Origin: an uncultured Saprospiraceae bacterium
GTDB lineage: Bacteria; Bacteroidota; Bacteroidia; Chitinophagales; Saprospiraceae
Assembly: GCA_937974625.1 (NCBI GenBank)
Contig: CALJVJ010000129.1
Location: 1-41,919 of the forward strand
Reading direction: 5' to 3'
DNA: 41,919 nucleotides
Positions 16,234 through 24,900 of the stretch are shown here, in pieces. A program made the position numbers and the translations under genes. The first letter of the stretch is position 1. Each line of letters begins with the position of its first letter. The notes below the pieces were generated by a model. That model did no database searches, had not been told where the DNA came from, and worked only from the letters and a program-made list of their open reading frames with translations.

Positions 16234-18057
16234 TTACTGACTCATCAAATATCCAAACTCTTGTAATCTGGTCTTAAATTGAGTCAATTTTTTCTTTTCT
16301 ATTAATATATGGTATCCTTCTGCTTTGTAGCATAAATTTTTCAATTTAGTATCTCTAGCTATTAATTTTATTAAGGCTGGATTATCGGCTGGAATTTTGT
16401 AAACGATTATAGAAGATATTTTTTCTAAAGGGTCAATCTTTTGATGTAATTGGTCGAAAAAAGTAGTCCAGTTAGCAGGTAATTCGTCGGTTACTGATTG
16501 CTTGAATAATTTAATTTTATCCGATAATTCTTTTTTACCAGAAATCCCTTTCAAAAAGATAGAAAAATCTGTTTTGAATCGATTGGGTGTTACTTTTTCT
16601 GTATAAGGTTCCAAAACAACTGCTGCGGTTGCGTCATCTTTATCAGAAATGATAGTTAAAGAATCTGAGGAAAGTTCTATTTTGGAATGCCTAATTTCCG
16701 CAGGTGCATCATAACGAGTCCGCTGGCCTGACACATAAGCGCCTAAACTATTTAAGCGGACATATTTTAAGCCATCATAAGGGGAATCACAGGTTTTTCC
16801 TATAGTAGCAGCGTCTACTTCTTCATAGGCAATATCTAATAAACCAAAAGCAGCAAAAAGGTATAGCGTTCCTTTTAAGGTGGGAATGGTAATGGCTCTG
16901 TCATAGCGTTCATTGTCAATGTAATGCTTTTGTTCTGTGTATGCATACCGCTCATATTGAACGACCGCTTCGTATTCATAAAATAATTTATTCCTTGCCG
17001 TATAACTTTTTATTGGTCGGATATCAACGAAATTAAATTTCAAGTATTTTAGTAGGTTTTCAACCGAAACCCATCCATTTTCGGGTAGTTCGGAAAGTAA
17101 ATGTACAAAGTGAGGTTCTACTTTTTCTACATAATAAGTCTCTGCATAAGCAGTCCCTTTTAGATAAGTCAATAGTTTATATACAGAGGTATAACTATTC
17201 GCATAGTAAGATTGAATTAATGTTTTAATTAAAATGTTATGGTCAGAAGTACTTGAAGCGGCACCCATGGTGCTAATTAATCCTGCTACTAAATTAGTTC
17301 GCATCAAGCCCAACAACTTCTGGTCCTCACCTGGGTAAAATTCTGCTAAATTTAATTTGCGTTGCATTTTACCAAGAGAACTAACTTGGGGTTTTCCTTT
17401 AGCGGAAGTCTTAATATTCCCCTGTTGAGAATAGGCGAGAAGTCTTGGCATTTCTAACATGATATCAATTTCTCCTCGGTCGTAAATATGAGAAACGGCA
17501 GGAGTTTCCGTAACTGGATTAAGTTTTGAACCAGTAGGCACATCGTAATAAATGGTAATAATTCGCCGAACTGAAGGTTCGATATAAAGTGTATAGTCTG
17601 GCGTTTTCAAAGAAGAATACCGATGAATGTTTACATATCTGAAAAATTTAAAAATTTGTTTTACGACTACTTGTTTATACCCGCTATAGCCACTTTTAGA
17701 GGCTTCATATACCTTAAAGCCGAGGCTGGTTTCGATTTCTGTTTGAGTCATTTTTTCTTCCCAAACTAATTCATCTAATAATTGAGCAACCTGTTTTGGT
17801 AAAATAGCTTTGAACGCATCAAATAGATTTTTATTTAAGTAGGGAAGGGTAACAAATAAGGCTAAATCTCGCTTTGTCCAACTGTTATAAGTGCCAATCA
17901 AAATGATTTTGTCTGGTACATCCTCTTGCATTAGCAAGGTCATATTCTTCTGCACGAAAGTTCTTGTTAGCCCGAAAAAACTTTCCTTTAGGTCTGCTAA
18001 GGTGTATCCTTTCTCAAAAGCATCAGCTACTAATTCATGTTGGTTTGCTATGTACAT
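16234..18057 (-). CDS. 607-aa protein, possible XPB/Ssl2-like helicase-associated partner of SNF2
   Basis: The product is 607 aa, apparently cytoplasmic, with no Walker motifs. I do not recognise it with certainty. Its plan resembles XPB/Ssl2-like helicase-associated proteins (the Helicase_C_3 type): a winged-helix-like stretch near 87-115 (LPKQVAQLLDELVWEE), a middle TLKGTLYLFAAFGLLDIAYE segment followed by VRLNSLGAYVSG, and a C-terminal alpha-beta unit (IIVYKIPADNPALIKLIARD, then LIEKKKLTQFKTRLQEFGYL). It lies 178 nt downstream of the SNF2 helicase gene on the same strand, and most of that gap is one large inverted repeat. A partner role in DNA remodelling or repair is inferred from position and the weak resemblance. 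Confidence 0.6.
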   Translation of the reverse strand: MYIANQHELVADAFEKGYTLADLKESFFGLTRTFVQKNMTLLMQEDVPDKIILIGTYNSWTKRDLALFVTLPYLNKNLFDAFKAILPKQVAQLLDELVWEEKMTQTEIETSLGFKVYEASKSGYSGYKQVVVKQIFKFFRYVNIHRYSSLKTPDYTLYIEPSVRRIITIYYDVPTGSKLNPVTETPAVSHIYDRGEIDIMLEMPRLLAYSQQGNIKTSAKGKPQVSSLGKMQRKLNLAEFYPGEDQKLLGLMRTNLVAGLISTMGAASSTSDHNILIKTLIQSYYANSYTSVYKLLTYLKGTAYAETYYVEKVEPHFVHLLSELPENGWVSVENLLKYLKFNFVDIRPIKSYTARNKLFYEYEAVVQYERYAYTEQKHYIDNERYDRAITIPTLKGTLYLFAAFGLLDIAYEEVDAATIGKTCDSPYDGLKYVRLNSLGAYVSGQRTRYDAPAEIRHSKIELSSDSLTIISDKDDATAAVVLEPYTEKVTPNRFKTDFSIFLKGISGKKELSDKIKLFKQSVTDELPANWTTFFDQLHQKIDPLEKISSIIVYKIPADNPALIKLIARDTKLKNLCYKAEGYHILIEKKKLTQFKTRLQEFGYLMSQ

Positions 18058-18076
18058 TTAGTAATTTTTGAAGGTA

Positions 18077-18235
18077 GAAAGTTATAGAGGTTGAGGGGCA
18101 GAAAGGTAAGGGGGGCTTGCTGTCTTTTACTACCTTTTCTTCCAATTTGCTTCCTTTTATTTACCATAATTTTCTTTTATATTTTCAGTAAGTTGTATCT
18201 ATGAACCCTTCTGCCTTTCCACCTCTGAACCTTTC
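18077..18235. repeat. Large imperfect inverted repeat between the SNF2 and 607-aa genes
   Basis: Positions 18077-18106 pair with 18206-18235 at 26 of 30 positions (counting G-U), leaving a loop of about 99 nt. The right arm ends exactly at the SNF2 stop codon. The arms are purine-rich on one side, with AGAGG, GGGGC and AGAAAGG blocks. They resemble the hairpin at 38060-38125, suggesting an interspersed palindromic element. It may act as terminator, attenuator or mRNA processing site. Confidence 0.55.
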
Positions 18236-21052
18236 TTAACCCAATATGTACTCGATATCCTCTTCCGATAAAGCTTTCAAAGAGCCATCTGCGGAAATTA
18301 CATTATCGAACAGTTCTTTTTTCATTTGTTGTAAAGCTAAAATTTTCTCTTCGATACTGCCTTCGGTGATGAGTTTATAGGCGAGCACTTTATTTTTTTG
18401 TCCAATTCTATGTGCTCGGTCAATGGCTTGATTTTCAGCAGCTACATTCCACCAAGGGTCGAAGATGAAAATGGTATCGGCAGCAGTTAGGTTTAAACCA
18501 GTTCCTCCAGTTTTCAAGGTCATTAAAAAGACCTTGCAATTTGGGTCATTTTGGAAACGATTAACTAAACTTTGTCGGTCTCTAGTTGCCCCAGTCATAC
18601 TTACGAAGTCAATACCCAATTCTTCTAATTGGTCACAAATCAGCTCAATAGTTGCTAAGAAATTGACAAAAACTAAGGCTTTATGACCATTTGCCACTAC
18701 ATCCACCAATTGTTCTTGTAGCAATTCTCGTTTTGGAGAAGGGATTTTACCTTCGCTATATTTTTCTGGAGTAGAAGCAATTTGCCGAAGTTCATTTAAG
18801 GCTTGGAAAATAAAGAACCGAGATTGCTGCATACCTTTGGTAGCAATAGATGTTTCAATTGCTGCCTTATAAAAACTACGACGACTTTCGTATAATTTTC
18901 GTTGTTTTTCAGACATTTCAATAAACAACGTTTGTTCAATTTTATCAGGTAAATCCTTAAGTACATCTTTTTTCAATCGACGCAAAATAAAAGGGAATAT
19001 CTTTTTTCGTAACTGCATAATAGCCCCTTTATCATTATCTTTTTGAATGGGAGCTAAATAGTTTTCGCTAAACTGATGCACGGTTCCAAACATGCTCGGA
19101 TTCAAGAAACGGAAAAGCGAGTAAAGTTCTCCTAAATTATTTTCAATCGGGGTTCCACTTAAAGCCAATCGATGTTGACCATTTAAAAGCATGGCGGCCT
19201 TCGTAGTTTGAGCTTGCAAGTTTTTGATGTTCTGCGATTCATCTAAAATGACGTAGAAAAAGTTTTCTTCTTGGAAACTTTCGATATCGTTTCTCATCAA
19301 TGCATAAGTCGTAAAAATAAGGTGATGTTTTCGAGCATCAACAATATTTCGACTACTCCCATAATAGGTATAAGTGGTTAATTGAGGTGCAAATTTCTCG
19401 ACTTCTGACCGCCAATTAAATAACAAACTTCGAGGCATCACAATTAACGTCGGCAATTGCTCTTTTGGATATGCACTTGCTAAAATAGCTATGGTTTGCA
19501 AGGTTTTACCCAAACCCATATCATCGGCTAAACAACCACCCAAGTGCTTTTCTTGTAAGTATTTTATCCATTTATACCCATCTTTTTGATAAGGGCGGAG
19601 CTTAGCATTCAATTTTGGGAACTTATACTTTTTACTACCCAACTCATTAAACCCTTCAAAAATAGCTCGGGACTTTTGAAATTGTTTGCCGGTTACTTTT
19701 TCATTAATTAAATCCTCGACTAGGGGTAAATCGAAAAAGGATAGTTCCACTTTACCTTGTTCTTTTTTTCTAAAAATCCGTTCTAGTCTTTTGACATAGG
19801 CATCATTCATCAAAGCGTGCGTTCCATCGCTTAATTTGATATAATTATTTTTTCTTAATTGAGCTATTGCATCGAATAAATCTATTTTTTCTTCACCAAA
19901 AGTTAGGTCAACACTGCCTTCCAAAAAGTCAATGGAATGAGAAAGATTCATATTGACTTTAGGTGGATTGGTAGAAATTTTATAAGATTTTAATTTCTCT
20001 GCACCAAAAAACTCAAATTGGGTCAATAATTCTACTAATTCATTATAAATGAAACCACTGGCTACTTCTCTTGGAATAATATATAAGCCATCTTCAAAAA
20101 CGACAACTGCTCGTTCTTCTTTTTTCTTTCTGGGTGTATGTTTTTTTAATAATTTACTGACTAAAGCGGTAACTTCTTCCAATGGGTCTTGCTCAATAAA
20201 TTTGATGGTGATTTGTTTTTCTAGCTCATTAATTTCTGCATATTTAAACAAATCAAATTGTTCTAAAACACTGACTGATAAATTAGGTAAAGATTGTCCG
20301 ACGCGCATAAATAAAGAATCATCCACGTCTACCTTTTCAAAAACTAAACTCGGTTTAGCATAAATTTTATCATCACTATGCACCACTTTATACCCTTCAA
20401 ATGATAGGTCAATGTTCTCCAAGTAAGAAAATAATAAGGAAAAGAAAATGGTGGTATCTGTTTCTTTAATCTCTGTTTGGAAATAACCCAAATTTTTAAA
20501 GCCACTTCCAAGTGGTTGAATATCAAATAGTTCCTTGCCAACTATAGCGGTTTCTTCGTTTAGTAATAAAAAATCGTTATGCTGTTGATTATTGATAATT
20601 AAAGCTACTTCACTTTTCCAAAATGGTTCGGCAGTAGCGAGTCGTTCAATATTGTCTTCTTTGTTTAATTGAATGGCAAATCTTCCCAAATCTTCAGAAA
20701 AGGTTAAAGTTTCCATTTCCGAATTAACTAAATTTTGCGTCCTTTTTAATAAGTCAATTAGATAATCATGCTCAGCGAGATAGATGCGTTCTGCTGGTTT
20801 TTCCCAATCAATAACAAAACTATTTTTCTCTGATATTTGCTCAATTGACTTTAATAAATTCCGAATGGCCCCACTATATCCTAGGTAACTAACATCAATA
20901 TTTTTTCCTTTACTATCGACTATAGAAAGGTAGGCTCCATAATCATCAAAATTAATTTGGAAATAAATTTTAGGATGGGTTTTGGCTTTTGTATCGCCTG
21001 ATTTTTGGCGGCGAAAATGTTCGAAGACTGAGTTCTCTGGCATAGCGCGCAA
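18236..21052 (-). CDS. SNF2/SWI2-family DNA helicase (translocase)
   Basis: The 938-aa ATP-dependent DNA translocase has an unrecognised N-terminal half (about 1-480) of mixed alpha-beta composition. The SNF2 core starts near LRPYQKDGYKW (486). Walker A is DDMGLGKT at 510-517, and the motif II box is DESQ at 604-607 rather than the commoner DEAH/DEAQ. Motif III is SGTP at 632-635. The C-terminal RecA lobe has TGGTGLNL (848-855) and DRAHRIGQ (878-885). This is the bacterial HepA/RapA-like SNF2 group. No nuclease, methylase or other defence gene is nearby, so a housekeeping role in remodelling or repair is more likely than restriction. The 607-aa gene follows on the same strand. Confidence 0.9.
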   Translation of the reverse strand: MRAMPENSVFEHFRRQKSGDTKAKTHPKIYFQINFDDYGAYLSIVDSKGKNIDVSYLGYSGAIRNLLKSIEQISEKNSFVIDWEKPAERIYLAEHDYLIDLLKRTQNLVNSEMETLTFSEDLGRFAIQLNKEDNIERLATAEPFWKSEVALIINNQQHNDFLLLNEETAIVGKELFDIQPLGSGFKNLGYFQTEIKETDTTIFFSLLFSYLENIDLSFEGYKVVHSDDKIYAKPSLVFEKVDVDDSLFMRVGQSLPNLSVSVLEQFDLFKYAEINELEKQITIKFIEQDPLEEVTALVSKLLKKHTPRKKKEERAVVVFEDGLYIIPREVASGFIYNELVELLTQFEFFGAEKLKSYKISTNPPKVNMNLSHSIDFLEGSVDLTFGEEKIDLFDAIAQLRKNNYIKLSDGTHALMNDAYVKRLERIFRKKEQGKVELSFFDLPLVEDLINEKVTGKQFQKSRAIFEGFNELGSKKYKFPKLNAKLRPYQKDGYKWIKYLQEKHLGGCLADDMGLGKTLQTIAILASAYPKEQLPTLIVMPRSLLFNWRSEVEKFAPQLTTYTYYGSSRNIVDARKHHLIFTTYALMRNDIESFQEENFFYVILDESQNIKNLQAQTTKAAMLLNGQHRLALSGTPIENNLGELYSLFRFLNPSMFGTVHQFSENYLAPIQKDNDKGAIMQLRKKIFPFILRRLKKDVLKDLPDKIEQTLFIEMSEKQRKLYESRRSFYKAAIETSIATKGMQQSRFFIFQALNELRQIASTPEKYSEGKIPSPKRELLQEQLVDVVANGHKALVFVNFLATIELICDQLEELGIDFVSMTGATRDRQSLVNRFQNDPNCKVFLMTLKTGGTGLNLTAADTIFIFDPWWNVAAENQAIDRAHRIGQKNKVLAYKLITEGSIEEKILALQQMKKELFDNVISADGSLKALSEEDIEYILG

Positions 21053-21358
21053 AAATAAACAATTCTAAAGGTTTGAAGGATGATTTTTTGTACAAATTTT
21101 CTGATAATTATGTTAAATAAATAAGCATGTGCTTTTACCTAATGAGAACTTATTCTCTCTAGTTGAATAATTAAACCCCTTAAGCCATTATTTTTAAATT
21201 ACATTGTTATTTATTAAAGTTAGCTGTAAAATATTTTCCATTCAAGGAAGTTTATAAAATTTGGAAAAGATGTTTATTGAAATTTAAAAATCAAATCTTA
21301 AATATTACCTATTTTTGCTTTTATTTGTCATTCATTCTTCCTTCTAAATCCATTAAAA
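21053..21358. other. Divergent AT-rich spacer
   Basis: These 306 bp separate the minus-strand SNF2 gene from the plus-strand phosphatase gene. A TATTTTTG matching the -7 motif lies at 21310-21317, about 42 bp before the phosphatase start, but no -33 box stands 17-23 bp upstream. No coding region or strong hairpin is seen. Confidence 0.45.
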
Positions 21359-22075
21359 TTGAGTAAATTATTTCTGATTCGCCATGCCCAAGCTTCTTTT
21401 CTTTCTGCTGATTATGACAACCTCTCTAACCACGGTCATCAACAATCATTAGATTTAGGCGAATATTTTGTCAAAAAAGGAATAACGATTGATAAAGCCT
21501 ACGTTGGTCCTTTAAAACGACAAATTCAGACGTATAATCGGGTAAAAGAAGTCTATGATAAGCATGGCTTATTTTTTCCAGCAGCTATCCAATTAGAGGA
21601 ATTAAGAGAATATGATGGAATGGACATTATGGGGACGGTTCAAACGGATTTAGCAAAACATCATCCTGTTTTTAAACAATGGTATGTAGAGATGCAAGCT
21701 AAACCAAACCATAAAACCAAAATGAAAATGGTTGTCACTTTCCTTAATTTATGGGCAACCAATACCTTAGGTTTTGACCTGCCAGCAGGTGCACAGACTT
21801 TTGCAGGATTTAGAGCAATTGCAGAAAGGGGCTTGGAAAAAATCATGGAAGGCAATGAGAAAGGAAAGTCTATTGCCGCTTTTTCTTCTGGTGGATGTAT
21901 TGCTGCAATGTTAGGTAAAGTTATTGGCGTAGAAAATCCCGAAAAAACGATGGGCTTTAACTTGGTTATGCGCAATACAGCCATTAATGAAGTGCTTTTT
22001 TCTGGAAATCGCACAAGTTTGATGACCTTTAATGGATTACCCCATCTAAGTGAGGAGATGATAACTACTATGTAA
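21359..22075 (+). CDS. Histidine phosphatase superfamily protein with a TTG start
   Basis: The product is 238 aa. The catalytic histidine is H9 in LIRHAQAS, with R8 and a second arginine R54 (GPLKRQIQT) in the phosphate pocket and the acid E84 in ELREYDGMD. The second conserved histidine, usually in an SHGG motif, is replaced by serine (SSGG, S176-S177), as in a subgroup of this superfamily. The substrate is unknown and activity may differ from classic phosphoglycerate mutases. The start is TTG at 21359: it begins MSKLFLIRH directly, and no in-frame ATG lies upstream for at least 55 bp. A hairpin with a T-run follows the stop. Confidence 0.82.
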   Translation: MSKLFLIRHAQASFLSADYDNLSNHGHQQSLDLGEYFVKKGITIDKAYVGPLKRQIQTYNRVKEVYDKHGLFFPAAIQLEELREYDGMDIMGTVQTDLAKHHPVFKQWYVEMQAKPNHKTKMKMVVTFLNLWATNTLGFDLPAGAQTFAGFRAIAERGLEKIMEGNEKGKSIAAFSSGGCIAAMLGKVIGVENPEKTMGFNLVMRNTAINEVLFSGNRTSLMTFNGLPHLSEEMITTM

Positions 22076-22102
22076 AGTTGGGAAGAACAAGGTCAAATAT
22101 TA

Positions 22103-22131
22103 AGTTCAAGTTCAAGTATCAAGTACAAGTT
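22103..22131. repeat. Short degenerate tandem repeat
   Basis: About five copies of a 6-7-bp unit (CAAGTT, CAAGTAT, CAAGTA) lie between the phosphatase stop and its terminator. This looks like replication slippage in non-coding DNA. Confidence 0.45.
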
Positions 22132-22157
22132 CAACAACCAACTGTTGAATCGTTTTT
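22130..22157 (+). terminator. Terminator after the histidine phosphatase gene
   Basis: TTCAACA (22130-22136) and TGTTGAA (22143-22149) form a 7-bp stem around a 6-nt loop, followed by TCG and five T. It is immediately preceded by several degenerate repeats of CAAGT from 22103. Confidence 0.55.
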
Positions 22158-22230
22158 AAAAACTGCTTTTCTTTTTTAGTAAAATAATATCCTATCAATT
22201 TTCCCTTTAGGGAAAAAATACTCATCTTTT

Positions 22231-22265
22231 TTGTTCGCATAAACAAAATCAATTCCTTATATTTG
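22231..22265 (+). promoter_or_regulatory. Promoter for the acyl-CoA carboxylase cluster
   Basis: TATATTTG (22258-22265) is a full -7 match. Upstream, TTTTTTGTTCG offers TTTG at a 24-bp spacing or TTCG at 20 bp. Transcription would start near 22272, about 27 nt before the start codon. Confidence 0.5.
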
Positions 22266-22298
22266 GCATCCAAATTAAAAACTTAGAATCCACAATAT

Positions 22299-23900
22299 AT
22301 GCAAGTACTCCGTTCAAAGATAAATGCTAAGAGCCAACAATTTCAGAAGAATGTAACAGGCATGAAAGCGTTGCTGAAAAAATATGAGTTGGCAATGGAA
22401 CAAAGTCGGTTTCAAGGCAAAGAAAAATCTATAGCCCGCGCAAGAAAAAGAGGTAAGCTATTAGCGAGGGAGCGACTAAATTTATTGTTAGACCAAGATA
22501 GCCCGTTTTTAGAGTTGTTACCCTTAGCAGGGATGGAGCGAAAAGGAGGCTTTGGGGCAGGTGGCACTAATGTAGCTGGAATCGGGATAGTTTCAGGTAA
22601 ACTATGCATGGTTTCCTCTAATGTAGGAACAAGAAAAGGTGGTTCGGTAGATTATCATACCACTTTTAAGAGTTTGAGAATTGGCCAAATAGCAAGAGAA
22701 AATAAGTTGCCGTCCATTAATTTAGTGGAAAGCGGTGGAGCTAATTTACCTGACCAAGCCAAGATTTTCAACTATGGTGGAGAATCATTTAGAGAAATCT
22801 CCCGACGGTCAAAAATGGGATTGCCTTCTATTTCCGTGGTTTTTGGAAATGCTACAGCAGGAGGTGCCTATGTACCGGGGATGTCTGATTTTTCAATTTT
22901 TCAAAAAAATAAAGCAAAAGTTTTTTTAGCAGGCCCCCCTTTGGTTAAAATGGCGACTAATGAAATTTCGACGGATGAAGAATTGGGCGGAGCGGAAATG
23001 CACAGTAGAGTTTCAGGTGTTTCCGATTATTTGGCAGAAGATGAGTTGGATGGAATTCGTATTGCACGGGAAATAATGGAAATAATTGACGTTAGCAAAC
23101 CACATTTTATTCCTACGGAGGAAATCGAAGAACCAGTTTATGAATCAGAAGAAATACTTGGGGTAATTCCACCAGACCCTAAAATTCCTTTTGATGTTAG
23201 AGAATTAATCAGCAGAATAGCCGATGGCTCAAAATTTTCTGAGTTTAAGCCAGAATACGGGAATACGATGGTAACAGGTTGGGTAAAGATTCATGGATAT
23301 CCTGTAGGAATTGTAGGCAATAACGGAGTGATTTTTTCTGAATCAGCGAATAAGGCAGCTCAATTTATTCAATTGTCCAATAAAAATAATATCCCATTAA
23401 TCTTCATGCAAAATACTACTGGTTACATGGTAGGAAAAGCATATGAAGAGGGAGGAATTATTAAAAATGGGGCAAAATTAATAAATGCGGTTTCCAATAG
23501 TGAGGTGCCGTCAATTACCTTGATGATAGGTAGTTCGTATGGAGCAGGAAATTATGGAATGATGGGGCGTTCTTATGACCCAAGATTTCTATTTTCTTAT
23601 CCAAATGCCAAAATTGGAGTCATGGGTTCTGAGCAATTAGCTGGAGTAATGGAAATTGTTCAGAGAGCTTCAGCTAAATCATTGGGCAAGCCTTATGATG
23701 AAAAGCAGGGGGCTATGATTAAGCAAATGTTGATACAAGAAGCTGATAGTAAAGCTTCGGCTTGGTACTCTTCTTCCGAATTGTGGGATGATGGCTTATT
23801 AGACCCAAGAGAAACTAGAAGTTATTTAGGCTTTTCTTTAGCGGTTTTATACAATCAACCGATTAAAGGCGCGGATAGTTATGGTGTTTGGCGGCATTAA
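22299..23900 (+). CDS. Acyl-CoA carboxylase beta subunit (carboxyltransferase), methylcrotonyl-CoA-like
   Basis: The 533-aa carboxyltransferase subunit transfers CO2 from biotin to an acyl-CoA. The N-terminal half shows the crotonase-fold region VESGGANLPDQAKIFNYGG and the oxyanion segment FGNATAGGAYVPGMSD. The C-terminal half has GNNGVIFSESANKAAQFI and YGAGNYGMMGRSYDPRFLFS. The GAGNYGM-GR-Y-PRF pattern is that of methylcrotonyl-CoA and geranyl-CoA carboxylases rather than propionyl-CoA carboxylase. The partner alpha subunit is encoded about 1 kb downstream on the same strand. A role in leucine or isoprenoid acid breakdown is therefore likely. Other methylcrotonyl pathway genes (isovaleryl-CoA dehydrogenase, hydratase) are not in the window. 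Confidence 0.9.
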   Translation: MQVLRSKINAKSQQFQKNVTGMKALLKKYELAMEQSRFQGKEKSIARARKRGKLLARERLNLLLDQDSPFLELLPLAGMERKGGFGAGGTNVAGIGIVSGKLCMVSSNVGTRKGGSVDYHTTFKSLRIGQIARENKLPSINLVESGGANLPDQAKIFNYGGESFREISRRSKMGLPSISVVFGNATAGGAYVPGMSDFSIFQKNKAKVFLAGPPLVKMATNEISTDEELGGAEMHSRVSGVSDYLAEDELDGIRIAREIMEIIDVSKPHFIPTEEIEEPVYESEEILGVIPPDPKIPFDVRELISRIADGSKFSEFKPEYGNTMVTGWVKIHGYPVGIVGNNGVIFSESANKAAQFIQLSNKNNIPLIFMQNTTGYMVGKAYEEGGIIKNGAKLINAVSNSEVPSITLMIGSSYGAGNYGMMGRSYDPRFLFSYPNAKIGVMGSEQLAGVMEIVQRASAKSLGKPYDEKQGAMIKQMLIQEADSKASAWYSSSELWDDGLLDPRETRSYLGFSLAVLYNQPIKGADSYGVWRH

Positions 23901-23943
23901 GTTGGTTGTTTTTTAGCATAAAGAATTTTTCAATTTTTAAAGA

Positions 23944-24480
23944 ATGGCATCAGCATTTGGACATGGTATAGCCGCTTATGGATTGGGGAAACTATTTCCC
24001 AAGTCAGTTATGACCCGAAAGGTATACACACTCGGTTTACTTTCTTCCATATTACCTGATTTAGATGTAATCGCTTTTAAATTTGGTGTGTCTTGGGATA
24101 GTATGTGGAGCCATCGAGGGTTTACCCATTCGATTTTTGTGGCTATTTTTTGGACAATTATATTGCTGATTTTTTTTCATAGAAAGGACAAATTTTCCAG
24201 TAAATCAAAATTGAGTATTTACTACTTTTTAGCAACTGTATCTCATGGTATTTTAGATGCTATGACAAATGGAGGAAATGGCATTGCGTTTTTTGCTCCA
24301 TTTAGTGCAGAACGTTATTTTTTACCCTGGGAGGTGATTCAAGTATCTCCAATCGGTATCAAAAATTTCTTTAGTAAATGGGGCGTTGAGGTGTTAAAAA
24401 GCGAATTTATATATATTGTTTTGCCGAGTTTAGGATTGGTACTTATTGGCAACTGGTTGAATAAAAAAGTTTATCAATGA
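23944..24480 (+). CDS. Membrane-bound metal-dependent hydrolase (YdjM/DUF457 type)
   Basis: The 178-aa protein has several hydrophobic segments. The family's metal-ligand pattern is visible as H7 near the start, the LPDLD motif with D39 and D41, HRGFTHS at 57-63, and a late HGILDAMTNGG (H101, D105). Proteins of this type are inner-membrane and annotated as putative metal-dependent hydrolases with undefined substrates. The gene follows the carboxyltransferase gene by 43 nt and overlaps the next small gene by ATGA, so all are probably co-transcribed. Confidence 0.82.
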   Translation: MASAFGHGIAAYGLGKLFPKSVMTRKVYTLGLLSSILPDLDVIAFKFGVSWDSMWSHRGFTHSIFVAIFWTIILLIFFHRKDKFSSKSKLSIYYFLATVSHGILDAMTNGGNGIAFFAPFSAERYFLPWEVIQVSPIGIKNFFSKWGVEVLKSEFIYIVLPSLGLVLIGNWLNKKVYQ

Positions 24481-24794
24481 AGCTACAAAAAAGGCAAATT
24501 GTATGCTTAATTTTCGGCTCTATGTTGATATTCCAGGCAGAGATATCAAATGCACAATGCCCTGATAGGCCAGGTAAGCCAGTTTTACGTGACCAAGAAG
24601 CCGTTGATAGTTTTTTAGCCATTTATCCCAATTGCACGAATTACATAGAGGGAACGATGTCTGTAAATGGAGTACCTATTTATTGGGTTTATGAGGATGT
24701 AAGCAATTATTTATTGACCTTAATAGGTCTTTTAATATTGATTTTGGGAGCATTAAAATTGTTGTTTTCGAAAGTGAAGTTTTTTCAAGAATAA
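24477..24794 (+). CDS. Small secreted or membrane-anchored protein
   Basis: The 105-aa product has a signal peptide (hydrophobic core about 8-20, cleavage near SNA-QC), a short ectodomain with two cysteines, and one C-terminal transmembrane helix (about 78-97) before a basic end. The segment DQEAVDSFLAIYPNCTNYIEG resembles the opening of Receptor-L-like leucine-rich domains found in Bacteroidetes surface proteins, here cut down to one unit. It overlaps the upstream hydrolase gene by 4 nt (ATGA), which supports it being real and translationally coupled. Function is unknown. Confidence 0.7.
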   Translation: MKLQKRQIVCLIFGSMLIFQAEISNAQCPDRPGKPVLRDQEAVDSFLAIYPNCTNYIEGTMSVNGVPIYWVYEDVSNYLLTLIGLLILILGALKLLFSKVKFFQE

Positions 24795-24900
24795 GCGAAT
24801 GATAACTATTTTATTAATGTACCATTCCTAATGCAAGCCACTTATTTTTTTAAGTGTAGAAGTTCAAATTGCTGATAGTCAAAGAAATATAAAGAATTTT

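Noticed and set aside
18236-21052. SNF2 gene as part of a DISARM-like defence island
   Set aside because: No methylase, phospholipase D, DUF1998 or other defence gene is nearby; neighbours are housekeeping genes.
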